The notes below the pieces were generated by a model that did not search any database, was not told where the DNA came from, and worked only from the letters and a program-made list of their open reading frames with translations. Positions 16,753 through 25,543 of a stretch of 64,000 nucleotides of DNA are shown in pieces. The translations under genes and the position numbers were made by a program. Numbering within the stretch: position 1 is the stretch's first letter; each line of letters starts with the position of its first letter. Source of the DNA: Ruminococcus albus AD2013 (GTDB lineage: Bacteria; Bacillota; Clostridia; Oscillospirales; Ruminococcaceae); contig NZ_JAGS01000005.1 in NCBI RefSeq assembly GCF_000526775.1, positions 124,001-188,000 on the forward strand, read 5' to 3'.

Positions 16753-16832
16753 AAGATAACTTAGAGAGCCCTTAATTTCTACTAAAGTAGATATGTTAGT
16801 CGCTAACCGATACTGCTCTCTGAGTTTTTTTC
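16753..16832 (+). ncRNA. small RNA carrying a Cas12a crRNA-handle-like sequence
   Basis: An 80-nt transcript is predicted from the promoter just upstream. A closing stem AGAGAGC / GCTCTCT (16763-16769, 16815-16821) followed by a T7 run makes an intrinsic terminator. Inside it are two hairpins: GTTAG-TCG-CTAAC (16795-16807), and TAATTTCTACTAAAGTAGAT (16773-16792). The latter has the conserved type V-A direct-repeat form AATTTCTAC-N4-GTAGAT. No cas gene or second repeat is in the window. It could be a solitary crRNA mimic (Racr-like), a lone mini-array, or an unrelated RNA with a chance match. Downstream, a separate -10-like TATACT/TATAAT lies before the next gene. Confidence 0.55.
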
Positions 16833-16885
16833 TGTTAAGGTATACTATAATTCGACAAATAAACTACTAAAAGGAGTATTCACTC

Positions 16886-18433
16886 ATGGGACTTTCTGCA
16901 TCCTGCATCTTTGTTCAAAATCCTCAGCAGCTTTCTCCGAAGGAGCTAGCTGATATTCTTCGCAGATACATGACCGCACAGGGCTTTGTGGAAGCAGAGG
17001 CATCCGGGGCGAATACTGCTCTCCGACTTCGTTTTTCAGCAAGCGGACAGTGGTTTGCAGTCTCTCCGGAGAAAGAGAATCATACCGCGCTTAAACGCTG
17101 CGCAGCAATTGCAGTCGGTGCTTTTCAGGAACCGGTTATCACAGCAGAGCTTGTTGACAGCGATTTTGCGGAGCTCTCGCTTCAAGTAGCGAACCGGAAG
17201 AAGTCCTGCCGCATAGCGATCGGCGAGCCTTACGGCGGCAGAACACACAGCGATTATCGGCAGTTTGCCGCACAGTTCCCGAATTGTCTGAACGCGGCGC
17301 AACTCAAAGAAATCTGCGAAGGTGACGATGTCTTTGCAGAGGACGGACTTGCTGAACTCGGAAACTGTCTGAATCTGGATATTTCCTTGCTGACAGAGAA
17401 CGATGATGCAGGATCCGCTGTGCTGTATTTTACAAAGACGCAGGTGCCAGAGATCGAACGCACAGAGCTCTATTCCGGGAATATCCTTAGCATAACTGAA
17501 AAGCCGGATCCCGCAGCGTTTGCAAAACGAATTGTGAAAGCTGTGTCATCCGCCTGGGAGCATACCGAAACAGAAACTGGGAAGTATATCCGCATCTTGG
17601 AGACCGGCAATAGTCTCCTGCTCTTCAGCAACATGATGTATCCGAAGCTGCTTGCCGCCGTTGTCGGTGCGCCTCTCATTCATATATCCGTCGCGGAGCA
17701 GGATATAGAAAAAGCGATTCTCCAACCCTATATATTTGCCAAAGCGCAATGGGGAACACTTCCACGTACCGCACTGCCGGGGCTTCTAGAATCCGCAGAA
17801 ACAAATGAAGACGCATTCCGCGAAGCTGCAATGAACGGCACTGGCTGCACTACGCTCTTTTTCAACGATCGCCCTTTTCCTCCCGCTCTGATCAGACTAT
17901 CATTGCGGATGTTGTATGAAACAGAGCAGTTTGCATATTTGTATCAGAATCCAGACAGGCTGACGATGGAGCAGATCATTGAAAAACTAGATGTTATTTT
18001 AGCTAAGGTCTATGGACCGAAGACGATCTCGTTTCGTCGTTTGAATATGGATTCTGGTGAATATGAACCGGTTTCGTATGAGTATCCCGGCGGCATTTGC
18101 CGCACAGACGAAGCACACGGTGAAGCATATCTGCGCATTTTTGTTAATGAGAACGGCATCGCGCTGACCGGCAATCTTGCACTGCCGGACCATCACAGCT
18201 ATACAGGCATATTCGGTCAGGACTGTGTGTATCTGAAGATTGATCTTGAAAACTTATTTGCACATTATGAACTGTATGCGCCGGACGGTAGCGAACTGCG
18301 TTCAAAGATGATAGACATCAAGGAATATCCGACTTACTGCGAAGAATCCGGTTTTGATCACACACTCTTAGATGCGGTATACGGCAGCGATGCGGTCGTC
18401 TGCTGGTACAGTCGGCCGCGTGATACAAACTGA
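16886..18433 (+). CDS. unknown 515-aa protein, G+C-richer than neighbours
   Basis: No family was recognised. It is a soluble protein without signal peptide or transmembrane segments, probably of two or three domains. The N-terminal part (MGLSASCIFVQNPQQLSPKE) is followed by a region of about 130 residues of alternating polar and hydrophobic segments; the C-terminal third is acidic (LDAVYGSDAVVCWYSRP near the end). The ATG follows AAAAGGAG. Codons are visibly richer in G and C than those of flanking genes, which suggests a different origin. It is a single-gene unit with a terminator 52 bp after its stop. Confidence 0.75.
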   Translation: MGLSASCIFVQNPQQLSPKELADILRRYMTAQGFVEAEASGANTALRLRFSASGQWFAVSPEKENHTALKRCAAIAVGAFQEPVITAELVDSDFAELSLQVANRKKSCRIAIGEPYGGRTHSDYRQFAAQFPNCLNAAQLKEICEGDDVFAEDGLAELGNCLNLDISLLTENDDAGSAVLYFTKTQVPEIERTELYSGNILSITEKPDPAAFAKRIVKAVSSAWEHTETETGKYIRILETGNSLLLFSNMMYPKLLAAVVGAPLIHISVAEQDIEKAILQPYIFAKAQWGTLPRTALPGLLESAETNEDAFREAAMNGTGCTTLFFNDRPFPPALIRLSLRMLYETEQFAYLYQNPDRLTMEQIIEKLDVILAKVYGPKTISFRRLNMDSGEYEPVSYEYPGGICRTDEAHGEAYLRIFVNENGIALTGNLALPDHHSYTGIFGQDCVYLKIDLENLFAHYELYAPDGSELRSKMIDIKEYPTYCEESGFDHTLLDAVYGSDAVVCWYSRPRDTN

Positions 18434-18484
18434 TCCAATGGTAATGGTTAAAGGTATTCGTAAAATACAAATATAAGCAAAAAG

Positions 18485-18520
18485 AGGTCCTACCGAAGTT
18501 AAAACGGTGGGACCTTTGTT
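18485..18520 (+). terminator. terminator of the 515-aa protein gene
   Basis: Stem AGGTCC-ACCG / CGGT-GGACCT followed by TTGTTGTTT. Confidence 0.75.
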
Positions 18521-19169
18521 GTTTAGAAGAATTATTCAGTTCTAGAGGCTGTATCTGATCTGATTCATTTCTCGTAATTTACTTGCCTGTGCAGATTGCA
18601 TCTGCAAAAATATACAAATAAATCGAATACACGGATTGAATGTGTATTGTTTAAACCCTATCGAGAGTTATTTCGGCTACAGATTTGTAGACTGACGAAT
18701 ACTTCCATCGATTTCCGGACGCCGAGTCGCCAGAAATATAGTGCGAATCAGCCAGCATTATCATGTGAATCTATCATTCGCACCATACTATTCTTAAAGA
18801 AATTATTATACTTTACTTATTATAGCATATATTCAGGTATATTTCAAGCTTTATTTTTCTAACAGTATGAAAGATAAGCTTTAAGCATATTATTATTTTT
18901 ATCAATATATGGATTGTATCTTTGTTGTGTCACGTGTGACACACTTCAATGTCATTATCAGATGTTTTTTTTCAATTATCAATCTACTTTTGAAGATTGA
19001 TAAGAAATCAGAGTGGTTAGCTTTGAGTTGACCGTGAATTCTTATGAAAAATGGAATTAAATCGGTTGTTTATTGTGCTAGAAATCGTGTTAAAAATTGT
19101 TGACAAAATTGGCTATATGTGATATCATATAAGGTGAGTATTTATAGAATTTATGCGTGGTGATAACGA
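18521..19169. promoter_or_regulatory. long intergenic stretch with promoter of the next gene
   Basis: About 650 bp with no convincing gene. It contains palindrome site 5 and, near its end, a clear promoter: TTGACA at 19100-19105, a 17-bp spacer and TATCAT at 19123-19128. Confidence 0.65.
18926..18943. repeat. palindrome site 5 (one mismatch)
   Basis: TGTGTCACGTGTGACACA, differing from the consensus at one central base. After this site the next is almost 20 kb away. Confidence 0.85.
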
Positions 19170-19604
19170 ATGGAAGAAAAGTATAATGCTAAAATCATGT
19201 CTGGTAATAATCACATTCTCTCTGCTGTTTCGTTTCACTGCTCATGCGGCAGTTTCTTTGGCGGTTACGTTGAAGTGACTATCAAAAAAGAGAACGATCA
19301 TGCCGTACTGACGGTTAGTCCTTCTCTACTTCGTGAGGGCAAGGTTGAAGACATAACAAAAGAGATAAGGATAGGCGAATGGAATGAATTCATCAGCGAT
19401 GTATTCTTAAAGTACCGTATAGATGATTGGCATAAGGAATATATTAATCGTGATATTGATGACGGAACACAATGGTCTGTAAAGATCACACTTGATAACG
19501 GCAGCGCACTTGAACACTACGGCAGCAACGATTTTCCTCCAAATTGGAGGAGTTTTGTCAAGTACATCAATAACCTGATCGCTTTTTCAGGCGTGACATT
19601 CTAA
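19170..19604 (+). CDS. hypothetical protein, 144 aa
   Basis: A small soluble protein. The C-terminal half (YINRDIDDGTQWSVKITL, then SALEHYGSNDFPPNWRSF) resembles a domain common in uncharacterised Firmicutes proteins, where a Trp-containing strand is followed by a GSN.FPPNW motif. No catalytic residues can be assigned. It is 19 bp upstream of the exoribonuclease gene and probably cotranscribed from the promoter at 19100-19128. Confidence 0.75.
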   Translation: MEEKYNAKIMSGNNHILSAVSFHCSCGSFFGGYVEVTIKKENDHAVLTVSPSLLREGKVEDITKEIRIGEWNEFISDVFLKYRIDDWHKEYINRDIDDGTQWSVKITLDNGSALEHYGSNDFPPNWRSFVKYINNLIAFSGVTF

Positions 19605-19623
19605 TACTAAGAAAGGAACTTCT

Positions 19624-20601
19624 ATGGATAAGGAACAGTATATAAAATTCTCCGATGCTCAGATCGGCAGCACGATCAACCGTCCTGTATTGGTGTCTGC
19701 AATTGAGGAAAATACCGCACGAAACGGCAATAAATTTGTGAGAGTAACGCTGAAAGACGGCTTTACAGAAGTCACGGCTATGATGTTCGATACCTCGGAA
19801 GAGAGCCTTGCGTCTCTCGGTATCAGGCAGGACACGATAGCTGATGCAGAGATTTCTGTTTCCGAGTATCAGGGCTCAAAGAGCTTCAAAATAGTGCAGA
19901 TTAGACCGACAGCAGACAGTACACTCACGGTCAATGATTTCACTAAGCTCCCACCCGTGGACTTAAACCTGATGTATACCGAAATATGTAGTCTGATCGA
20001 AAGCTCTGCAAACGACTATGACGGCAAATATACGCCGTTGTCCGATCTTACATTAAAGATACTGACAAAGTATAAGGATAGTTTCATGACTTCCTCGGCT
20101 GCTATAACTATGCATCATAATCTCAGGGGTGGTTTGCTGTACCACTCTTATCGTATGGTCAAGGCTGCCGATGCACTCTGCGGAGTATATACGAACCTTG
20201 ACCGAGAGCTTCTTCTCTGTGGTACAGCCCTGCACGATATAGGCAAGGTATGGGAATATAAGACCTCGATCAGCGGTGATGCTGAGTTTACGGCAAGCGG
20301 AGTGCTGTTAGGTCACTTGTATATGGGAGCTTCGCTTATCAAAGGATTTGCGTCGGATGGCAACTACAATAAAGAAAAAGTTCAGCTTTTGATCCACATG
20401 ATACTTTCGCACCACGGTACGCAGGAGTGGGGAACAGTATCCTGTCCGGCTATTCCCGAAGCATTTGTTTTGCACTACATCGACAACATCGATGCGAAGA
20501 TGTATATGTGTGAAGAGCATTATGAGAAGTTAGATCTGGGAGAAATCACAGAAAAGAAGCCGTTTGGACTAGACAATCGCCTATATAAGCCCAATTACTA
20601 A
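19624..20601 (+). CDS. YhaM-like 3'-5' exoribonuclease (OB fold plus HD domain)
   Basis: 325 aa. Residues about 15-95 look like an OB-type nucleic-acid-binding domain (VLVSAIEENTARNGNKFVRV). The second half is an HD domain: H..H in TMHHNLRGGLLYHSYRM (about 162-178), the HD pair in GTALHDIGKVW (about 200-209), and HMILSHHGTQEWG. This is the layout of YhaM/CbfA exoribonucleases, which trim RNA or single-stranded DNA in a metal-dependent way. Length fits the family (about 310-330 aa). The ATG follows AAAGGAA. The gene ends about 100 bp before the promoter of the c-di-GMP-controlled operon, which is independent. Confidence 0.85.
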   Translation: MDKEQYIKFSDAQIGSTINRPVLVSAIEENTARNGNKFVRVTLKDGFTEVTAMMFDTSEESLASLGIRQDTIADAEISVSEYQGSKSFKIVQIRPTADSTLTVNDFTKLPPVDLNLMYTEICSLIESSANDYDGKYTPLSDLTLKILTKYKDSFMTSSAAITMHHNLRGGLLYHSYRMVKAADALCGVYTNLDRELLLCGTALHDIGKVWEYKTSISGDAEFTASGVLLGHLYMGASLIKGFASDGNYNKEKVQLLIHMILSHHGTQEWGTVSCPAIPEAFVLHYIDNIDAKMYMCEEHYEKLDLGEITEKKPFGLDNRLYKPNY

Positions 20602-20706
20602 AACAAGAATGTAAAATGGCCTTTCATCAAAGTGCAATATTATAAATGGATAATTTGTGTGTAATACCAAATATATCTGTAAATAAGCAGGATACGTACA
20701 GATTCA

Positions 20707-20735
20707 TTGACAATTACAAGTACATGGTATATAAT
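20707..20735 (+). promoter_or_regulatory. promoter of the c-di-GMP riboswitch operon
   Basis: TTGACA at 20707-20712, a 17-bp spacer and TATAAT at 20730-20735: a perfect sigma-A promoter. Transcription would begin about 20742, just before the riboswitch. Confidence 0.9.
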
Positions 20736-20750
20736 AAAAATATATTATAT

Positions 20751-20830
20751 CACAAAGGCAAAATTGCTGAAAGGCAGTGACGCAAAGCTAAGGGTCTAAG
20801 CTCGAAGAGTATGACAGCCGGTTGCATAGA
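20751..20830 (+). ncRNA. cyclic di-GMP-I (GEMM-I) riboswitch aptamer
   Basis: The aptamer shows the class signature: GGCAAA, a P2 stem capped by a GAAA tetraloop (TTGCTGAAAGGCAG), then the invariant TGACGCAAAGCTA, then GGGTCTAAGCTC with the P3 loop CGAAG, and finally ATGACAGCCGGTTGC closing P1. GEMM-I RNAs bind cyclic di-GMP (a subset bind cGAMP). A transcription terminator lies just downstream, so the switch should act by termination or antitermination on the three genes that follow. Whether ligand turns expression on or off cannot be read from the sequence with confidence. Confidence 0.93.
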
Positions 20831-20850
20831 TTTTTGGTTTATAGCTGATT

Positions 20851-20887
20851 AAGGCAATGCTTTTGGCGTTGCCTTTTATTTTTATTA
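20851..20887 (+). terminator. riboswitch expression-platform terminator
   Basis: AAGGCAA pairs with TTGCCTT around a short interior, followed by TTTATTTTTATT. Its 5' arm can alternatively pair with the GGTTGC of the riboswitch P1 3' strand, which would make mutually exclusive structures. The ribosome binding site AAAGGAG follows at 20887. Confidence 0.85.
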
Positions 20888-20902
20888 AAGGAGTGATCAA
20901 CT

Positions 20903-22534
20903 ATGGTAAAAACAGAATTAAGCTATAATCCATACTTAATGGAAACAGTAGTGAAATTCAATGATCAGCCACCTAAAATAAATAGTATTATAGAAAAATA
21001 TCGTGATAAAAAACTTCAGGAATGGGTCGATTTACTCCCTCAGGTATTTCGTGATGAGATGAACGGTTATGGATTTGATTTTTATTTTTCAGGTACAGAG
21101 TCGGATTACGAACTAATAAAATCTTCATTTAAAAAAGCTGGGGTAACAGATAACGAAGTCGCATTCTTTTATAAAAACGAGCTTGAAGAACCAGTTATAA
21201 AAAACAAACGTATTTATGATGTTTTTTCATGGTTGGATGCGCATCCTAATCGTAGATTTGATTATAAGGCTTTTAAAGATGATAATAAAGAGATACTCGA
21301 TAGTCCATATTCCTTCATAACGATAAATGGAAACAAAATATCCTCTATTTCACTTTGTGACGAGAAAATAGATATTGAAAATATAGATAATGTTAATGAG
21401 CTGACAACCACAGATCTTACGAATACACCAATAGTAATGTTTATAGATTCTCACGATCTAAATCGCAACAAAAGAGAACTAAGATCAATAATATGCCGTG
21501 ATGATATAAGCAGCAGACAACTCTTTTTCTGCATTAGTGCTGAATTAAACAGACCTCAGATCGAAAGGATAATCTCTGATCTTGGGATACATACCCCAAA
21601 TATCATAAATGATGTTAATGATGCGGTCATAAGCGATTATTTTGAAGTATATCCGCTTACTGAATACATTACAAAAGTTCTTGGAATTTTAAAAGGTACT
21701 ATCAGTAAGTTACAGGCGGATGTAGATGAGGAGAATGAAAAGAGTAAGATAGTAAATTCAGGTATACATAGGAAGATCGATTCACTTGAAAACGATATAA
21801 ATACTCTAAAAAACGCTGATGATCTTTTCAATCAGCGTGATAATCTGATCATACCTACGGAATATGTATCTTCAATAAAATCATTTTTCTTCAAAATTTC
21901 CGAGTGGAGAAAGAAAAAGACAAAGACTACTAATATGGATGAAGCAATTGCAATGGCTACAGAATTTAATACGATGCTTGATAAATTTTATTCTGAATTT
22001 GTAGCGGAAATAGATAGTGCTTCTGTGGCAAAAAGCGCAGAGATCGATCAACTATTCGGAAAATGGTTTTCTGATACAAAAATGGATCCGGATTTTGAAC
22101 CAACTGTGGATTTCAATTACGAAGCAAAGGAGTATATTACTCCATCACTTACAGAAAAGTTTATGGATATCAAAACAGAACAATATATAGTTCGCAAGGC
22201 ATCACTTTTCGATAGGTTGAAAAACAATGCTGATGCTAATAATGATAAGGTAATGGAAGTAACATATACATATGAAGCGTGGAGAACACTAGCAGTGGAA
22301 GAATACGGTCCTATTTGTCAGAGAGTTATCGATAACTGGACAGAAACACTTACAAAGTATTATGCTGTTCTTGCAAATGTTTATCATAATCGTATACACC
22401 AGATAATAAAACAAAAAACTGAAGAAAAGCAGATCGTCTCAAAACAGCTTTCGCAAGATGAACAGCTTTTGCAGAATGATATGGATTGGCTTTCTCAGAT
22501 AAATGATAAACTTCATCTGATCGAAAGGGGGTAA
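20903..22534 (+). CDS. unknown 543-aa protein, first gene of the riboswitch operon
   Basis: No known domain was recognised. It is a soluble protein; residues about 255-300 (GTISKLQADVDEENEKSK and following) and the last 70 residues (IIKQKTEEKQIVSKQLSQDE) look like coiled coils, which suggests a scaffold or adaptor that binds the ATPase encoded 7 bp downstream. There is no signal peptide. Start ATG with AAAGGAG about 9 nt upstream. Expression should be set by the c-di-GMP riboswitch. Confidence 0.8.
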   Translation: MVKTELSYNPYLMETVVKFNDQPPKINSIIEKYRDKKLQEWVDLLPQVFRDEMNGYGFDFYFSGTESDYELIKSSFKKAGVTDNEVAFFYKNELEEPVIKNKRIYDVFSWLDAHPNRRFDYKAFKDDNKEILDSPYSFITINGNKISSISLCDEKIDIENIDNVNELTTTDLTNTPIVMFIDSHDLNRNKRELRSIICRDDISSRQLFFCISAELNRPQIERIISDLGIHTPNIINDVNDAVISDYFEVYPLTEYITKVLGILKGTISKLQADVDEENEKSKIVNSGIHRKIDSLENDINTLKNADDLFNQRDNLIIPTEYVSSIKSFFFKISEWRKKKTKTTNMDEAIAMATEFNTMLDKFYSEFVAEIDSASVAKSAEIDQLFGKWFSDTKMDPDFEPTVDFNYEAKEYITPSLTEKFMDIKTEQYIVRKASLFDRLKNNADANNDKVMEVTYTYEAWRTLAVEEYGPICQRVIDNWTETLTKYYAVLANVYHNRIHQIIKQKTEEKQIVSKQLSQDEQLLQNDMDWLSQINDKLHLIERG

Positions 22535-22540
22535 ACAAAG

Positions 22541-25500
22541 ATGGACGAAATAACTACATATAACTCTGGTGTGATGACATCGACCGAAGAAATGACGATA
22601 GATAATCGTCTTGAGATAATAGATGAGGGTATAAGAAAAAAATATCTGGCACGACTTAATGAAATGGAGATCGCTCCGGTTGGAGATCTACCTTCTCTTG
22701 AAAATGAACTAATAAATAATATTCGTATTTATAGAATCACAGAGATGGTTTATCGTAAGGGCGAGTCTGTTACTAATAAATTTACTACGGTCTTTAATAC
22801 ATTGTCTACATATAACGCTTCTGTTTTCATAATAATCGATTCTGATGGTAATGAAACTAATTTTTATCTTGGGGTCAGGAGCAATACATTAGATGATGAT
22901 CCTGAAAAGCGTTCAATGGTGACGCTTGGTGATACACTAAAAAATACACTTATCGGAAATTTTCCCGGAGTTAAAATAGTTAGCGAAGACAGGACGAGCA
23001 TTGGAAAACTGTCAAGTAAAATATTAGATCAGAACAATATTGCATCGGTAAGTGTTGTTGGAAACTGTAAAAATACGGAACAGGCAAATGAACAGTTTGT
23101 TCAGGGCTTGGAAAAACTGGCTCTTGCAATGTATGGCAGACAATACACAGGTATTATAATCGCACAAAATCAGTCTCCGCAGACGGTTCAGATGCTGAGA
23201 AAAAGTTATCAGGATCTGTATACCAAGCTGTCTCCGTTGGCAAGAGTTCAGTATACTGACAGTACAACTGATTCATCTTCACATTCCAGATCTTTTGCTG
23301 AAATGAACGGAAAACAGAAGGCTGCTATGATAACGGGTGCTGTATTATCTATTGCCGGCGTTGTAGGTGGTGCCATAGGTGGAGCTGCAGCTATTGGAAA
23401 GGCAGGAGGATTGAGTACAGGAGCCATGTTTGGCGGACAGATCTCAGGTCAGCTTAATGGTTTTATCAACTCCCTTGCTCCGAATGAACAGGTAACGACT
23501 ACAACATCAAACTCGGTTATGTCCACAACAGAGAATAAGACAGTCGTTGATCTTATGGCGCTTATCGATGAAAATCTTAAAAGAACTGATGAATTTGACA
23601 GCTACGGTATGTGGGATACAGCAGGTTATTTTATCTCGGACGATATGTCAGCTGCTGAAATTGCTGCCAGCAATTATCGGTCACTTATGAATGGTGAAAA
23701 ATCAGGAAGAGAAGTTTCAGCTATAAATTCGTGGAGAAGAAATAATCCGCAGACTGTGGGGAATTTTTCAGATCTGACGATGTACCTTTCCAGATTTATG
23801 CATCCTCGCTTTGTGTATGGAGGAAATGTGCTTGTGAATGCTGCTACATCGGTCAGTGGAAAGGATCTTGGCTTACACCTTGGACTTCCGAGGACTACGG
23901 TTCCCGGACTACCGGTAATTGAACACGCTGAATTCGGCAAAGAAGTTAATTCATATAGGTTATTTTCAAAAAGTGAAGAAGATCAATCTGATGATACGAT
24001 GTTACTTGGCAGAGTATTTGATCTCGGACAGATAACAGAGAAAAAAGTTGAGCTCGATAACAGAAGCCTTAATATGCATACATTCATTACCGGTTCTACC
24101 GGTTCTGGAAAAAGCAATGCCGTCTATCAAATGCTGGCAGAGCTTCATCAGGATGAAATCCCTTTCCTTGTTATCGAACCTGCTAAAGGTGAATACAAAG
24201 ATGTTTTTGGAAACTGGGATGATGTGAATGTGTATTCTACTAATCCTAAAATATCCGATCTGATAAATCTTAATCCTTTCCGATTTCCTGAATCTATCCA
24301 TGTACTAGAGCATGTTGACGGTCTGGTGGAAATATTCGGAGTATGCTGGCCGATGTATGATGCAATGCCTGCGTTTTTTAAGGATGCTATACTTCGCTCC
24401 TACGAAGCTGTAGGTTGGGATCTTGGCTCTTCAACTTTTGAAGGAGATGTGGCAGAATATCCGGACTTTGAAATTCTTTCCGAACAGCTCGGAATGTTAA
24501 TAGATAATTCTGATTATGCTTCTGATATAAAATCTAATTACAGAGGTGCGTTACTGACAAGAGTAAAATCGCTTACGGTAGGATTAAACAAATATATTTT
24601 CACGACAGATCAGACCCCGTATTATAAACTGTTTGATAATAACTGTATAATAGACATATCAAGAGTGAAATCAACTGAAACAAAAGCACTTCTCATGGGA
24701 CTGATCGTATATATCCTGAATGAATATCGTGTTGACAGGAAAACAGAAAATAATAACGGACTTAAGCACATAACTGTCCTAGAAGAAGCACACAACTTAC
24801 TTAAAAATACGGGTAATGGCGGTTCATCAGAATTGATCGGAAAATCCGTTGAAATGCTTACAAACACTATAGCTGAAATAAGAACCTATGGTGAAGGCTT
24901 TATAATCGTTGATCAGTCGCCTTCATCGGTAGATATTGCAGCCATAAAGAATACAAACACAAAGATAGTTCTGAGAACACCGGAAGCAAATGACAGGGAA
25001 GCCGTTGGACGCTCTGTCGGATTGACCGAGGATCAGGTAAATGAGATAGCGAAACTTCCCAGTGGTGTTGCTGTGGTATATCAAAATGACTGGATTAATC
25101 CTGTGCTTACTATGATAAATAAAGCAAACATCATCGATTCGCCGTATGTATACAAATCCAGAACAGAGATAAAGCCGATCAAAGAAGCACGTTCAGAATT
25201 GATATGTATGCTTATGCAGCCGTGGATAAAGAGAAAGAAGATAGAAGAAAGTAGCCTGCGGGCAGCATTAAAGGTGCTTAATATATCTCGTGATATCAAA
25301 AACAGAATATCTTCTCTGATAGAAGAGTATGACCTTTATGGTGGTATTATGGTATGGAAAACTCAGGATATACCTATACTGAAAAAATTTGTACAGGCTG
25401 TAATAGATATAGATGACAAGACTTTTATGAGGATCGAAGGTTCTAAAGAACTGAAAGCGCTTGTAAAAAATAAACTGAAGAGATTTTCTGATGACGAATA

Positions 25501-25543
25501 TGACAGTATCTGTTATATACTGACAGCAAAGGGGGAGATATAA
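22541..25543 (+). CDS. HerA/VirD4-like (DUF87) ATPase with membrane-type glycine-rich segment
   Basis: 1000 aa. The C-terminal half is a HerA/FtsK/VirD4-type motor: Walker A in TGSTGSGKSNAVYQML (about 516-531), PAKGEYKDVF, Walker B with Glu pair in HITVLEEAHNLL (about 742-753), and an arginine-rich KIVLRTPEANDREAVG. The N-terminal half holds a hydrophobic glycine-rich stretch near 261-290 (MITGAVLSIAGVVGGAIGGA) that could insert into a membrane, preceded by domains I do not recognise. Such ATPases pump DNA or protein, or power HerA-type defence complexes. It overlaps the next start by one base (TAATG) and follows the first gene by 6 bp. It is the central component of the riboswitch-controlled operon. 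Confidence 0.85.
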   Translation: MDEITTYNSGVMTSTEEMTIDNRLEIIDEGIRKKYLARLNEMEIAPVGDLPSLENELINNIRIYRITEMVYRKGESVTNKFTTVFNTLSTYNASVFIIIDSDGNETNFYLGVRSNTLDDDPEKRSMVTLGDTLKNTLIGNFPGVKIVSEDRTSIGKLSSKILDQNNIASVSVVGNCKNTEQANEQFVQGLEKLALAMYGRQYTGIIIAQNQSPQTVQMLRKSYQDLYTKLSPLARVQYTDSTTDSSSHSRSFAEMNGKQKAAMITGAVLSIAGVVGGAIGGAAAIGKAGGLSTGAMFGGQISGQLNGFINSLAPNEQVTTTTSNSVMSTTENKTVVDLMALIDENLKRTDEFDSYGMWDTAGYFISDDMSAAEIAASNYRSLMNGEKSGREVSAINSWRRNNPQTVGNFSDLTMYLSRFMHPRFVYGGNVLVNAATSVSGKDLGLHLGLPRTTVPGLPVIEHAEFGKEVNSYRLFSKSEEDQSDDTMLLGRVFDLGQITEKKVELDNRSLNMHTFITGSTGSGKSNAVYQMLAELHQDEIPFLVIEPAKGEYKDVFGNWDDVNVYSTNPKISDLINLNPFRFPESIHVLEHVDGLVEIFGVCWPMYDAMPAFFKDAILRSYEAVGWDLGSSTFEGDVAEYPDFEILSEQLGMLIDNSDYASDIKSNYRGALLTRVKSLTVGLNKYIFTTDQTPYYKLFDNNCIIDISRVKSTETKALLMGLIVYILNEYRVDRKTENNNGLKHITVLEEAHNLLKNTGNGGSSELIGKSVEMLTNTIAEIRTYGEGFIIVDQSPSSVDIAAIKNTNTKIVLRTPEANDREAVGRSVGLTEDQVNEIAKLPSGVAVVYQNDWINPVLTMINKANIIDSPYVYKSRTEIKPIKEARSELICMLMQPWIKRKKIEESSLRAALKVLNISRDIKNRISSLIEEYDLYGGIMVWKTQDIPILKKFVQAVIDIDDKTFMRIEGSKELKALVKNKLKRFSDDEYDSICYILTAKGEI

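Noticed and set aside
16753..16832. A CRISPR array
   Set aside because: Only one repeat-like unit exists; no second repeat, spacer series or cas gene. It is reported as a solitary small RNA instead.
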